The position numbers and the translations under genes were made by a program. Positions 17,607 to 27,486 of a DNA stretch of 64,000 bases are shown here, one piece after another. Position 1 is the first letter of the stretch. Every line of letters begins with the position of its first letter. This stretch comes from an uncultured Flavobacteriaceae bacterium. GTDB lineage: Bacteria > Bacteroidota > Bacteroidia > Flavobacteriales > Flavobacteriaceae. The stretch covers positions 868,001 through 932,000 of the forward strand of contig CALSRG010000001.1 in NCBI GenBank assembly GCA_943788695.1, read 5' to 3'. The notes under the pieces were generated by a model. It saw only the letters and a program-made list of their open reading frames with translations, was not told where the DNA came from and did no database searches.

Positions 17607-18341
17607 ATGTTAAGTAAAAAACAAATTAAATTTATCGTCAATTTATCACAAAAGAAACACCGAGACCTCTCGGGTTATTTTGTGGTAGAGGGCTTAAAAT
17701 CTATACTTGACTTGGTTTCTTCGGGTTTAGAATTGGAAGGTTGTTATTCAATATCAAAATTGGATTTGTTACCTGAAGAGGTTCAAACAGTCATTAGCGA
17801 ACGCGAGCTCAGAGCAATTAGTAATTTAACTACACCACATCATGCACTTGGGGTATTTAAAATGCCACTACCCAAAGATATACCATCCAATGGCATGTTT
17901 TTAGCTTTAGATGGAGTTCGTGATCCGGGTAATTTCGGAACTATTATGCGTTTATGCGATTGGTTTGGTGTGAAACATTTGATTTGCAGTATTGACTCTG
18001 TAGATTGTTTTAATCCCAAAGTGGTGCAAGCCACTATGGGCTCAATAGGACGAGTATGCGTGCATTATGTTAACCTTTCAGAGTGGTTGTCAAAATCCAT
18101 TTTACCTAAAATAGGAACTTTTGTCGAGGCCTCATCTGTATATGATTTTGATTGGCCAACTGATGCTATTCTTGTTATGGGAAATGAAGGTCAAGGAATA
18201 TCCGATGAGGTCAGAAAACAGTTAACTGCCGAATTGTCTATTCCTAAATTTAACAATCAGTTGACAGCTGAGAGTTTAAATGTGGCCACCGCGACATCTA
18301 TAATTTTGAACGAGTACTTCCGACCAACTATTGAAAAGTGA
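17607..18341 (+). CDS. TrmH/SpoU family RNA 2'-O-methyltransferase
   Basis: The 244-residue protein has an N-terminal substrate-binding part (HRDLSGYFVVEGLKSILDL) and the C-terminal SPOUT knot. The knot motifs are clear: LDGVRDPGNFGTIMRLCDWFG (about residues 99-119), LVMGNEGQGIS (about 190-200) and LNVATATSIILNEYFR at the end. The family methylates a ribose 2'-OH in tRNA or 23S rRNA; RlmB is the closest well-known type, but the target cannot be told from sequence. It is divergent from tamL and its stop overlaps the porT stop by 14 bases on the other strand. Confidence 0.9.
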   Translation: MLSKKQIKFIVNLSQKKHRDLSGYFVVEGLKSILDLVSSGLELEGCYSISKLDLLPEEVQTVISERELRAISNLTTPHHALGVFKMPLPKDIPSNGMFLALDGVRDPGNFGTIMRLCDWFGVKHLICSIDSVDCFNPKVVQATMGSIGRVCVHYVNLSEWLSKSILPKIGTFVEASSVYDFDWPTDAILVMGNEGQGISDEVRKQLTAELSIPKFNNQLTAESLNVATATSIILNEYFRPTIEK

Positions 18342-19059
18342 AATTAATAAAGACTCCTCTGGATTGCATTTTAGCTATATTTCCAGTCCAAGGGCTGTCT
18401 GGGTCTATATCTGGCGTAACTTCATTGGTAAGCCCAAAAATTCCTCTTATGGTAGGTGTAAATTTGAACCAATAAAGGTAAAAGTCGATTCCGAAACCAA
18501 CCTCATAAAACAATACGTTCTTTTTTGAGCGCCAATCCCCTTGGCTATTGTCATTGATGTTATCTTCGTTACTTGAAAGGTTTAATGCAGTTGCTATTCC
18601 TCCAACCACAAAAGGTTTGAAGTTATTAATGCGTTTGGTGGAAAACTTTACTAATAAGGGAACGTAAATATATGTTGAGGGTACTTCTCTCGTCAAATCT
18701 GATTTTGTTGGAATAGTTTCAGGAAGAAAATATAACGAGTCATACTGTAAGTTTCTTTTGCTAATGGTCAGGCCAGGCTCTAAGCGGATATCTATATAAT
18801 TGTTGATACGCACATTTCCAATCAATCCAACATTAAAACCAGTGGAACGTTCCGTTTGAATGTCTTTTAAGTCTTCCTTGTAATCGATATTAAAGTCAAA
18901 ATTATTGAATCCTAAGAAATAACCCCATGATATTTTTTTTTGATCCATACTGGCTCCATTTTGAATTCGTTCTTTGGAAAAGAGTTGTGCATGCGATTCT
19001 TGACTTAATATGAGTCCAAAAAACACCAAAACGCCGAAAGGTCGAAAAAAACTGATCAT
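18328..19059 (-). CDS. porT: PorT-like type IX secretion/gliding outer-membrane protein
   Basis: The 243-residue protein has a signal peptide (VLVFFGLILSQESHA, cleavage near residue 24) and an outer-membrane beta-barrel of the PorT/SprT family, with RLEPGLTISKRNL, TYIYVPLLVKFSTKRINNF and a final GVFINFTFQ strand ending in an aromatic residue. PorT is required for the type IX secretion system and gliding in Bacteroidota. Its start overlaps the ubiE stop by four bases, a neighbourhood I know from Flavobacteriia, which supports PorT over a generic porin. The 3' end overlaps the RNA methyltransferase gene. Confidence 0.83.
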   Translation of the reverse strand: MISFFRPFGVLVFFGLILSQESHAQLFSKERIQNGASMDQKKISWGYFLGFNNFDFNIDYKEDLKDIQTERSTGFNVGLIGNVRINNYIDIRLEPGLTISKRNLQYDSLYFLPETIPTKSDLTREVPSTYIYVPLLVKFSTKRINNFKPFVVGGIATALNLSSNEDNINDNSQGDWRSKKNVLFYEVGFGIDFYLYWFKFTPTIRGIFGLTNEVTPDIDPDSPWTGNIAKMQSRGVFINFTFQ

Positions 19060-19775
19060 TTGGTAGCCGAGTATATTGTAGCGACACCAAATGTTTGTGG
19101 CATCGCATTCGCATTTCTAAACCCAATTTTAACCAATATATTGTTTAAGGCTTCTCCATAAGGAAATTCTTGAGCAGAATTTCCAAGATAACTATAGGCC
19201 GATTTATCTTTTGAAAATAATTTGCCAACTAAAGGTAATATATAATTACTGTGAAAAAGATAGATTTGTTTGAACGGAAAACGAATGGGAACAGAAGTTT
19301 CAAGAATGATAAGCGTGCCGTCAGTTTTCAGTACGCGACGTATTTCTGCTAAACCAACTTCCAGATTTTCGAAATTTCTCACGCCAAAGGCAACAGTGAT
19401 AACATCAAACGTGTTTTCTGGGAAGTCGAGTTTTTCGGAGTCGCCAATTATCATTTCTATGAGATCTTTAGCGTCACTTTTTTCGACTTTTTGAACACCA
19501 ATTTCGAGCATGCCTGGGCTAAGGTCTAATCCAACAATTTTTGAAGCACCGCATTTTCTCATGGCCAGAACCAAGTCACCAGTTCCTGTAGCGACATCTA
19601 GAACCTTTTCAGGTTTTAGTTTGTGCACCATAGCAACGACTTTCTTCCGCCATTTTAAATCAATGCCAAAAGAAATCACTCGATTCAATCTATCGTACTC
19701 GGAAGAAATCGAATCAAACATTTGTTTGACCTGTATTTTCTTACTATCCTCTTTATTTTGATAAGGCTTTACCAA
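19056..19775 (-). CDS. ubiE: Demethylmenaquinone (ubiquinone) C-methyltransferase
   Basis: UbiE/MenG makes the last methylation of menaquinone with S-adenosylmethionine. The 239-residue protein starts at a TTG (19773-19775), since a TAA stands three codons upstream and no ATG is earlier than QMF at residue 19. Motifs: SEYDRLNRVISFGIDLKWRK (about 26-45), VLDVATGTGDLVLAM (SAM motif I), and FDVITVAFGVRNFENLEVGL, RVLKTDGTLIILE in the last half. In a Bacteroidota member the quinone would be menaquinone, used by the NQR complex encoded further on. It is the first gene of the ubiE-porT pair. Confidence 0.93.
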   Translation of the reverse strand: MVKPYQNKEDSKKIQVKQMFDSISSEYDRLNRVISFGIDLKWRKKVVAMVHKLKPEKVLDVATGTGDLVLAMRKCGASKIVGLDLSPGMLEIGVQKVEKSDAKDLIEMIIGDSEKLDFPENTFDVITVAFGVRNFENLEVGLAEIRRVLKTDGTLIILETSVPIRFPFKQIYLFHSNYILPLVGKLFSKDKSAYSYLGNSAQEFPYGEALNNILVKIGFRNANAMPQTFGVATIYSATK

Positions 19776-19831
19776 TATTTCTTATTTTTGTAGACCTCCT
19801 TGTCAGTCTTAATAATTTCAAGCGCCATATG

Positions 19832-19857
19832 TTGTTGACAAAAATAGCATATCTTTG
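19832..19857 (+). promoter_or_regulatory. Candidate promoter for trkA-trkH
   Basis: TTG at 19832 or 19835 precedes a perfect -7 box TATCTTTG (19850-19857) with a spacing of 15 or 12 bases, shorter than the usual 19. It lies about 100 bases ahead of the trkA ATG. Confidence 0.45.
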
Positions 19858-19955
19858 CATCATGCTTGGTGTCTTTCCTTTTTTAATTTAAGCACCTTTT
19901 TATCATTTGTTACTGTGAATTTCATCATTTCAAATAAGATCATTTTTTATAATAA

Positions 19956-21305
19956 ATGAAAATTATTATCGCTGGAGCAGGCGAGGTTGGTTTTCATTTG
20001 GCCAAACGCTTGTCTTACGAATCACTCGAAATCACGCTGATCGATACAGACAAGACTTGCCTGTCTTATGCGGAAACCCATCTTGACATTAAAGTCATTC
20101 GTGGCGACGCTACCTCCATTGCCGTTCTTAAAGAAGCTCGTGTTTCTCAGGCCGATTTGGTTATTGGAGTTACAGCCTCAGAAACAGCTAATATCACTGT
20201 TTGTGCCATTGCTAAACAACTTGGTGCGAAACGAACGATAGCCAGAATTTCGAACACCGAATTTATTGACAATCAGGAATTGGTAGGGTTCACTAAATTT
20301 GGGGTTGATGAATTAATTTCTCCTGAATCTTTGGCTGCTGCCGAAATAGAGCTGCTTTTGGATCAGTCTGCTTTTGACGATACTTATTCATTTGAGGATG
20401 GTGCATTAACCATGTTGGGATTAAATCTATCTCGTGCGGCAATCTTTGTTGGGAAATCGGTCAAAGAGGCTGCGAAAATCATGCCTGAAATTCATTTTAT
20501 ACCAATTGCTATTCAGCGTTTTGGTATGCCCAATACTATTATTCCTCGAGGTGACACCATGTTCAAAGAAGGTGACCATGTCATTTTTATTACCTCAAAA
20601 GGTGGTGATGAAGAGTTGTGTAAGTTGACAGGAAAAACAAATACAGAATTAAACGATTTGATGATCCTAGGTGGTGGTCGGATTGGGACAAAAACAGCGA
20701 GAGACCTGGTCAAAAAGCGATTTAATATTAAGATGATTGAGCGCAACATGGATCGCGCTTTAGAATTGGCCGATGAATTGCCAGATGTTTTAGTCATTCA
20801 TGGTGATGGACGAAATGTAGAATTACTTGCAGAAGAAAATATTGAATCGGTCGATGCTTTTATATCTGTAACAGGAAACTCTGAAACCAATATAATGTCT
20901 TGTTTGGTTGCTAAGTCAAGAGGTGTGAGAAAAACAATCGCCTTAGTAGAAAATATGGACTACTTTGAATTGTCTCAGTCTATAGGAATTGATGCCTTGA
21001 TCAATAAAAAATTGCTTGCTGCAAATACAATCTTTAGACACATTAGAAAAGGTGAAGTCCTAGCCATTACGAAACTCAGTAATATGAATGCGGAACTACT
21101 TGAGTTTATGGTTAGACCAAGTTCAAAAATTGCTAATAAACGTATCAGGAATGTTGAATTTCCAGTTTCAGCCATTATAGGTGGTGTGATCAGAAATGGT
21201 CAAGGACTTATTGCTTTGGGTGATTTTTTGATTCTTCCAGATGATAAAATTGTAGTTTGTTGCTTGCCACAATCGCTCAAAAAAGTTGAAGAACTTTTTC
21301 ATTAA
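19956..21305 (+). CDS. trkA: Trk system potassium transporter regulatory subunit TrkA
   Basis: TrkA is the cytoplasmic NAD/ATP-binding gating subunit of the Trk potassium uptake system. The 449-residue protein has two RCK modules. Each begins with a Rossmann nucleotide loop: IIIAGAGEVGFHLAKRL at residue 3 and MILGGGRIGTKTARDL at about residue 232. Each is followed by a TrkA_C domain, the second ending IGGVIRNGQGLIALGD. TrkH begins two bases after the stop, so they form an operon. Length is normal. Confidence 0.95.
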   Translation: MKIIIAGAGEVGFHLAKRLSYESLEITLIDTDKTCLSYAETHLDIKVIRGDATSIAVLKEARVSQADLVIGVTASETANITVCAIAKQLGAKRTIARISNTEFIDNQELVGFTKFGVDELISPESLAAAEIELLLDQSAFDDTYSFEDGALTMLGLNLSRAAIFVGKSVKEAAKIMPEIHFIPIAIQRFGMPNTIIPRGDTMFKEGDHVIFITSKGGDEELCKLTGKTNTELNDLMILGGGRIGTKTARDLVKKRFNIKMIERNMDRALELADELPDVLVIHGDGRNVELLAEENIESVDAFISVTGNSETNIMSCLVAKSRGVRKTIALVENMDYFELSQSIGIDALINKKLLAANTIFRHIRKGEVLAITKLSNMNAELLEFMVRPSSKIANKRIRNVEFPVSAIIGGVIRNGQGLIALGDFLILPDDKIVVCCLPQSLKKVEELFH

Positions 21306-21307
21306 TT

Positions 21308-22801
21308 ATGCGTCTGAACTTTAAAACAATAGGGCACTTTTTTGGACTTTTGCTATTATGTAACGGTGCTTTTATTCTTATCTCTGGTCTTGTTGGATAT
21401 GGTTTTGGTGATAGTACTACTATTAAACAATTGCTATCAGCAGCTGTTGTCTTATGCTTAGGTACAATAGCTATGCTGGCTACAAAGGATCATTCGCGTG
21501 AGATGGGTAAGAGAGATGGTTATATTGTTGTCGCATTGGGCTGGGTAGTCATGGCTCTTTCTGGATCACTTCCTTATATTCTTACTGGTGTCATTCCCGA
21601 TTTTACAAACGCTTTTTTCGAAACAGTTTCGGGTTATACCACTACTGGGGCAACCATTTTGACAGATATTGAATCGATACCAAAAGGACTTCTTTTTTGG
21701 CGAAGTTTAACCCATTGGATTGGAGGAATGGGTATTATTGTTTTGGCTATTGCCATCCTACCTCTTTTGGGGATTGGAGGTATGCAGCTTTTTACGGCTG
21801 AAGCTCCAGGATTGAGCTCAGATAAATTACATCCAAGAATAACGGATACAGCCAAGAGGCTTTGGTATATTTACGTGGGACTTACCTTCTCGGAGACATT
21901 GTTATTGAAATGGGCTGGAATGTCATTTTTTGATGCCATCAATCATGCCATGTCCACTGTTTCAACAGGTGGATTTTCCACCAAAAACGATAGTTTGATG
22001 CATTATAATCATCTTCCAATGATTCATTATGTTGTCATGTTGTTTATGTTTATTGCTGGGTCTAACTTTGTATTAACTTACTTTGCCATTAAAGGTCGTT
22101 TTAGGAAAATATGGGCCGATGAGGAGTTTAGATTGTATTCCAAATTTATAGGCATTTTTACCATAGTGGCGGCAGCTATTATTTATTTAAAATCAGATTT
22201 TCTCATTCCGAATGATGCTTTTCCAATGGTTTATGGGGTGTATGAAGCTGATTTTCGCCATGCGATGTTCCAAGTGTTGTCCGTTGTCACTACAACTGGG
22301 TTTGTCACTGCCGATTTCACGACTTGGACTCCTTTTTTAACGGTGATGTTTTTTGGGCTGATGTTTCTAGGAGGGTCATCAGGAAGTACCTCAGGTGGCG
22401 TTAAGGTGGTGCGGCATTTGGTGACTATACGAAATGGTTTTCTTGAATTTAAAAGAGCCTTACATCCTAATGCCGTATTGCCAGTTCGTTTTAATAAGAA
22501 GATTATTTCAGAGACTATTGTTTTTAACGTATTGGCCTTTTTTATTCTTTATATGTTATCTTTTATTATTGGTGCATTGGTACTCTCGGCTATTGGATTA
22601 GACTTTACTTCAGCGGTAGGGGTTGCAGCATCAAGTTTAGGAAATATCGGTCCTGCTTTAGGAGATTTTAGTCCAACAGAAACCTTTGCTTCTATGCCAA
22701 CACTTGGCAAATGGTGGTGTACTTTTCTTATGCTGATTGGCAGACTGGAACTGTTTACCGTTTTAATCCTCTTTACACCTTTTTTCTGGCGTAGTAGATA
22801 G
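21308..22801 (+). CDS. trkH: Trk potassium transporter membrane subunit TrkH
   Basis: TrkH is the potassium-translocating inner-membrane subunit. The 497-residue protein has four membrane-pore-membrane repeats with selectivity-filter loops: VSGYTTTGATI (about residues 107-117), AMSTVSTGGFSTK (about 213-225), VVTTTGFVTADF (about 322-333) and AASSLGNIGPALGD (about 443-456). The conserved basic residue pattern of loop D is in SGSTSGGVKVVRH. It ends in FTPFFWRSR, the usual cytosolic tail. It is translated right after TrkA and converges on the aminotransferase gene five bases later. Confidence 0.95.
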   Translation: MRLNFKTIGHFFGLLLLCNGAFILISGLVGYGFGDSTTIKQLLSAAVVLCLGTIAMLATKDHSREMGKRDGYIVVALGWVVMALSGSLPYILTGVIPDFTNAFFETVSGYTTTGATILTDIESIPKGLLFWRSLTHWIGGMGIIVLAIAILPLLGIGGMQLFTAEAPGLSSDKLHPRITDTAKRLWYIYVGLTFSETLLLKWAGMSFFDAINHAMSTVSTGGFSTKNDSLMHYNHLPMIHYVVMLFMFIAGSNFVLTYFAIKGRFRKIWADEEFRLYSKFIGIFTIVAAAIIYLKSDFLIPNDAFPMVYGVYEADFRHAMFQVLSVVTTTGFVTADFTTWTPFLTVMFFGLMFLGGSSGSTSGGVKVVRHLVTIRNGFLEFKRALHPNAVLPVRFNKKIISETIVFNVLAFFILYMLSFIIGALVLSAIGLDFTSAVGVAASSLGNIGPALGDFSPTETFASMPTLGKWWCTFLMLIGRLELFTVLILFTPFFWRSR

Positions 22802-22806
22802 GTGTC

Positions 22807-23994
22807 TTATTTTTTTAAAGCTATTGCAATTCTTGTCATGGCCTCAGTTATTTGTTCTTGCGAGGCTGCATAAGAAATTCTAATGCAATTTTTATTTCCA
22901 AAAGCTTCACCTGTAACTGTTGCAACTAACGCTTCTTCCAAAAGATACATTGAGAAATCACTTGCATTGTTAATGGTCTTTCCTAAGAGTGTTTTTCCAA
23001 AATAGGACGACACGTCTGGAAAAATATAAAAAGCACCTTTAGGAATATTGCATGTTATTCCAGGAATGTCATTTACTAAGGATAAAATTAAATTCCTCCT
23101 TTTTTCAAATTCTGTAACCATATAATTAATCGCAGAAGGATCTGTTTCCATGGCTGTTATGACAGCGCGCTGCGCGATTGAGTTAGCGCCACTAGTAACC
23201 TGCCCTTGCATCTTATTACAGGCACGAGCAATCCTGTCAGGTGCTCCGATAAATCCAATTCTCCATCCAGTCATGGCAAATGCTTTAGATACGCCGTTAA
23301 CTGTAATTGTTCGGTTATACATTGACGGAATTTGAGCTATGCTAAAATGTTTTTCTGTAAAATTGATATGTTCATAAATTTCATCGGAAACCACATAAAT
23401 ATTAGGGTGTTTTTCTAAAACTTTCGCAATTGCTTCTAACTCATAGCGGCTGTATACTGATCCTGATGGGTTACATGGGGAACTGAACCAAATCATTTTT
23501 GTTTTCAAGGTGATTGCCTGTTCCAACTGCTCGGGAGTCATTTTAAAATCAGATTCTAACGATGTTGGAATTTCTACAGGAACACCTTCGGCTAGTTTGA
23601 TCATGTCAGAATAACTTACCCAATAGGGGCAAGGTAGAATCACCTCATCTCCTGGGTTTAACATAACCATTGCGACATTCGAAAGAGATTGCTTGGCACC
23701 AGTAGACACTACAATTTGTGATGGCTCGTAATCAAGATTGTTATCGCGCTTAAATTTGTTAATAATAGCATGCTTCAAGTCTACATAACCATCTACAGGA
23801 GAATAACTGTTATAATTGTCGTCGATAGCTTGTTTGGCTGCATTTTTTATAAAATCTGGTGTTTCAAAATCTGGTTCACCTAAACTTAATCCAATGATGT
23901 CCTTTCCTTCATTTCTTAATTCTCTTGCTTTGGCAGCCATTGCCAAAGTTTGAGAAGTGGACATGTTTAAAACCCTATTAGATAATACACTCAT
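22807..23994 (-). CDS. Class I PLP-dependent aminotransferase, aspartate aminotransferase-like
   Basis: The 395-residue fold-type I aminotransferase has the subgroup 1b pattern. SLGEPDFETPDFI near residue 36, VSTGAKQSLSNVAMVMLNPG near 95, NPSGSVYSRYEL, VSDEIYEHI with the PLP Asp, and VNGVSKAFAMTGWRIGF with the Schiff-base Lys near residue 235. Arg in RISYAAS near the end binds the substrate carboxylate. It probably transfers the amino group of aspartate to 2-oxoglutarate. It follows the desaturase gene after a 15-base gap on the same strand. Confidence 0.92.
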   Translation of the reverse strand: MSVLSNRVLNMSTSQTLAMAAKARELRNEGKDIIGLSLGEPDFETPDFIKNAAKQAIDDNYNSYSPVDGYVDLKHAIINKFKRDNNLDYEPSQIVVSTGAKQSLSNVAMVMLNPGDEVILPCPYWVSYSDMIKLAEGVPVEIPTSLESDFKMTPEQLEQAITLKTKMIWFSSPCNPSGSVYSRYELEAIAKVLEKHPNIYVVSDEIYEHINFTEKHFSIAQIPSMYNRTITVNGVSKAFAMTGWRIGFIGAPDRIARACNKMQGQVTSGANSIAQRAVITAMETDPSAINYMVTEFEKRRNLILSLVNDIPGITCNIPKGAFYIFPDVSSYFGKTLLGKTINNASDFSMYLLEEALVATVTGEAFGNKNCIRISYAASQEQITEAMTRIAIALKK

Positions 23995-24009
23995 AGAAAA
24001 ATTATTGCT

Positions 24010-25104
24010 TTATGCCATTGTAGGTTTAGAACCTAGTTGTTTCAAATGCGAAAAATGAGCTATTACAGCTTGACGCATCGATCCATATTCTTTGTAGGGC
24101 AATCCGAATTCTGCTGCCGTTTCTCTCACTATTTTTGCTATTTTTTGGTAATGAACGTGGCTAATATTAGGAAAAATATGGTGCTCTACTTGATGGTTCA
24201 GCCCTCCAGTGTACCAATTAATCAATCTGTTTTTACGAGCAAAATTCACTGTTGTTTTAAGTTGATGTATAGCCCAGGAATTGGCCATTAACCCGTCTTC
24301 CCGTGGTAAAGGCATTTCGGCCTCATCCATGACATGTGCCAGTTGAAAAACAACACTTAATATCAGTCCAGCCGTGTAATGCATTACAAAAAAACCAATA
24401 ACCACTTTCCACCAAACTAAGTTCAGCAATAGTGGTATAATGACCCAAATCATGGCATAGATTACTTTTGAGATGACCAATTTACTCCAATTGGCTAAAG
24501 GGCTTGGAAATTTCCCATAAGCCAATCCGCGTTTCATATATCTAAACATTTGAAGAAAATCAGTCGTAATCGCCCAGTTGATAGTTAATAGGCCATAAAG
24601 TAAAATTGAATAATAGTGTTGAAATTTATGATGTTTTCTCCATTTTGTATGTTCTGAAAATCTTAAAATTCTACCTGCTTCTAAATCTTCATCATGTCCA
24701 TGAACATTTGTGTAAGTATGATGCAAAACATTATGTTGTACTTTCCAGTTATATACATTTCCAGCAAGTAAGTATATGCTGCTTCCCATCAATCTATTGA
24801 TCCAACTTTTAGACGAAAACGAGCCGTGATTTGCATCGTGCATGACGTTCATTCCAACTCCTGCCATTCCTATCCCCATGACAATCGTCAATAATAATTG
24901 CGACCATCCTGGCAAATTAAGGGTCAATAAAAGAAAATAGGGAGACAAAAACAGACCGAACATCACCAGAGTTTTTAGCCATAGTTTTGCATTTCCGGTT
25001 CGTTTGATGCCTTTCTCATTGAAATATTGATTCACTCTTTGGTTGAGTGTTTTGAAAAATTTTACAGAATCTGTTCTGGGAAAAGTGACGGATTTTTTTA
25101 ACAT
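24010..25104 (-). CDS. Membrane fatty acid desaturase (acyl-CoA or acyl-lipid type)
   Basis: The 364-residue integral membrane protein has the three histidine boxes of di-iron desaturases: HDANH (near residue 109), HNVLHHTYTN (HxxxHH, near 145) and HQVEHHIF (near 303). Hydrophobic segments lie between them, for example LWLKTLVMFGLFLSPYF and WSQLLLTIVMGIGMAG. The third box H-x-x-x-H-H in the HQVEHHIF form is that of linoleoyl-CoA/delta-6-like front-end desaturases, but no cytochrome b5 domain is attached. It should act on membrane lipids in the inner membrane; the double-bond position cannot be told. The gene is divergent from rsmG. Confidence 0.9.
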   Translation of the reverse strand: MLKKSVTFPRTDSVKFFKTLNQRVNQYFNEKGIKRTGNAKLWLKTLVMFGLFLSPYFLLLTLNLPGWSQLLLTIVMGIGMAGVGMNVMHDANHGSFSSKSWINRLMGSSIYLLAGNVYNWKVQHNVLHHTYTNVHGHDEDLEAGRILRFSEHTKWRKHHKFQHYYSILLYGLLTINWAITTDFLQMFRYMKRGLAYGKFPSPLANWSKLVISKVIYAMIWVIIPLLLNLVWWKVVIGFFVMHYTAGLILSVVFQLAHVMDEAEMPLPREDGLMANSWAIHQLKTTVNFARKNRLINWYTGGLNHQVEHHIFPNISHVHYQKIAKIVRETAAEFGLPYKEYGSMRQAVIAHFSHLKQLGSKPTMA

Positions 25105-25193
25105 ATCGCATAGGGGTTTAAAAGTGCCTAAGTCGTAAAAATAAGTAATATTGCACTACATTAACGAACAAACATAGATTAGTTTATAAAACT

Positions 25194-25201
25194 TATTTTT
25201 G
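25194..25201 (+). promoter_or_regulatory. -7 promoter box (TATTTTTG) four bases ahead of rsmG
   Basis: Exact TAnnTTTG match. Only four bases separate it from the ATG at 25206, so transcription from it would start at or very near the start codon. Confidence 0.5.
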
Positions 25202-25205
25202 CACC

Positions 25206-25841
25206 ATGAAGCATCTGAAATTGATCACCAAGTATTTTCCTGAATTAACCGATTTACAGATTGATCAGTTGGTTCGGTTGCCAGAGCTTTACAGCCAATG
25301 GAATTCAAAAATCAACCTCATTTCTCGAAAGGATATCGAAACAATTGAAGAGCGTCATATAGTTCATTCATTGGGCATTGCCAAGGTAATCAATTTTAAA
25401 TCAGGAACGCGTATTTTAGATGTTGGTACAGGCGGTGGATTTCCCGGAATCCCTTTGGCTATTATCTTTCCTAATGTTCATTTTCATTTGGTTGATAGTA
25501 TTGGCAAAAAAATAATAGTAGTTAAGGAAATAGCCTCGGTCATTGGACTTAAGAATCTTAACGCTCATCATGAACGTGCCGAAGATGTCGTCGGTTTGTT
25601 CGATTTTGTAGTTAGTCGTGCTGTTACGGCAATGCCAAAATTCCATGGATGGGTTAAAAATAAAATCTCCAAATCACAACAAAATGACCTTAAAAATGGC
25701 ATTTTGTATCTTAAGGGAGGAGATCTTAGTGAAGAACTTTCTGGTTTTGCACGAGTTCAACAATATGATCTTGCAAATTATTTTACTGAACCATTTTTCG
25801 AGACTAAAAAAGTAGTCTATTTGCCAGTTAAAATGAAATAG
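25206..25841 (+). CDS. rsmG: 16S rRNA (guanine527-N7)-methyltransferase RsmG
   Basis: RsmG methylates G527 of 16S rRNA. The 211-residue protein matches the family in length and motifs: QWNSKINLISRKDIETIEERHIVHSLG (residues about 30-56), the SAM loop ILDVGTGGGFPGIPLAI (about 69-85), and DFVVSRAVTAMPKF near 138. The start ATG at 25206 comes four bases after a -7 box, which suggests a leaderless or almost leaderless transcript. The stop overlaps the DUF6029 gene on the other strand by 14 bases. Confidence 0.95.
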   Translation: MKHLKLITKYFPELTDLQIDQLVRLPELYSQWNSKINLISRKDIETIEERHIVHSLGIAKVINFKSGTRILDVGTGGGFPGIPLAIIFPNVHFHLVDSIGKKIIVVKEIASVIGLKNLNAHHERAEDVVGLFDFVVSRAVTAMPKFHGWVKNKISKSQQNDLKNGILYLKGGDLSEELSGFARVQQYDLANYFTEPFFETKKVVYLPVKMK

Positions 25842-27486
25842 ATAGATTAGCCGTAAGTCCTGTACTTTCTGAGACGGTTCGGCATACACCTCCCACGCAT
25901 AATAGTCCGCCTCTTTGTCTGCCGTAATTGAGGGATAACCTGTTTGAACCTTTAGAAATACTACTACCAAAATTATAGTAATGAATTCTTTTGTCTTCTA
26001 CAGCATTCCCATAGTTGTAAATATCATTGACATATACAGATAATCTTGGACTGAAATTAAATTCGAAGGCTGCTCCAGCCCAATTCTTAAGATCTTCTTT
26101 AGTCCAAAGGTGTTGCATTTCTATCTTCATTGATCTTCCGTTAGACATTTTATAGATGGCGTCAATTGCTGCTATGTTAGGTCTTATGACTTCATTGGAG
26201 CTATCTTCCAAATACCTTTTGTTGTAATATTGTGTCATAAAAAATCCATTAGTATGCCATTTTGAACTCCATTTTTTTCTGATTTCAATATTAGTGTCGG
26301 AAAAATATTTTGTACCAAAACCAAATAATTCTGTACTATAGTCAGCTTCTAACCCAGCATCTGGATTTGGGAATACATATTCGCCTTTTAATCCAGCCCA
26401 GTAAGAGGTGTTTAAGGCAATTGATGTGCCGTATTTACCTCCGATAGCACTATTTTTTTTGAATTTATAAAACACATCCAATTGACCTCCTATTTCGCCC
26501 GCTTTAATTAAACTTTCCGTTAAAAAAAGAACGGATGCTTGAGGCTGGTATACATATATATTGGCCAAACTAAAATCTTGTTGCTTAGTAAGGGCTGGAA
26601 GAAAGTTTATGACATTCTCATTGTATACATTCCCTATCTTCAGTCGATCCGACATAAACGTCATATTTTCTAATCTCCGAAACGTTAAATTAGTTGAAAA
26701 TCCACTCAATGCAATTCCAGTATTCAAAAGGATAGCACTCCCTGGTTTTGTGATGTAAGAATCAAATTGATTTCGAAATGGAATACCATCTTCGCTTTTT
26801 GCAACATATTCGAGCCCACCATAAAATGACCCTTGCGAAAAATCGAGCCTTCCAGAGAACGCATTTGTCAATTCATTAAAAGTTGGATTTTCAATGTTAA
26901 TAGACTCCTCTCGACCCACATAACTCCCTCCAAAATTCAGTTGTGTGTTTTTCCACTCAAAAGTATTAGACAGATTATAGGTGAAATCGAATCCATAAAT
27001 ACGACCCTTAGACACTTTAAACCCTACACGTTGATGACCATAAATCGCATTTAATGTTAGTTCATCCATTGGTCTGTAGGTGATTTTACCTCCCCTGATC
27101 GCATTGTTGAGTCCAAGTTGACGGTCTTCCCAACTTCTAAGAATTATTCCAGAGCCAAACTGTGTGTAAAAGTAGCCTGCAGTGATATCAATTTTATTTT
27201 TTTTAAAATTAATACTGTACGTGGATATATTAGTATTTTCGAAATTTGGCGAAAAATTGAGTAATGTCTTTGACGCGTAAGATTCAGCCTGAATACTTGC
27301 AGAGAGAAAGTCGTAAAAATTATAGTCTATCTTGAGATAATTGTTAGAACGCACGTGATCTTCACCTGAAGCTATGGCTTCATCGAAAAAATCACCTGTT
27401 TTGATATCATCGTTATACCAAATAAAATTACTTTCAAAACCAATATTGAGATGGTTTGAAAATTGTCCATAAGTAAGTGAAATGAT
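25828..27486 (-). pseudogene. DUF6029-like outer-membrane protein, 5' end lost
   Basis: The frame encodes about 550 residues of a strand-rich outer-membrane protein of the DUF6029 type (NIGFESNFIWYNDD, LRSWEDRQLGLNNAIRGG, GLTANLSISF). Coding character continues upstream of the first in-frame GTG (27354) to about 27486, with a signal-peptide end (IISLTYGQ) at 27463-27486. No ATG, GTG or TTG exists between that point and the in-frame TAA near 27520. The start codon and the first part of the signal peptide are missing. The break coincides with the 5' end of the likewise truncated gene on the other strand, as expected after a deletion. A product from the internal GTG would lack the signal. Confidence 0.65.
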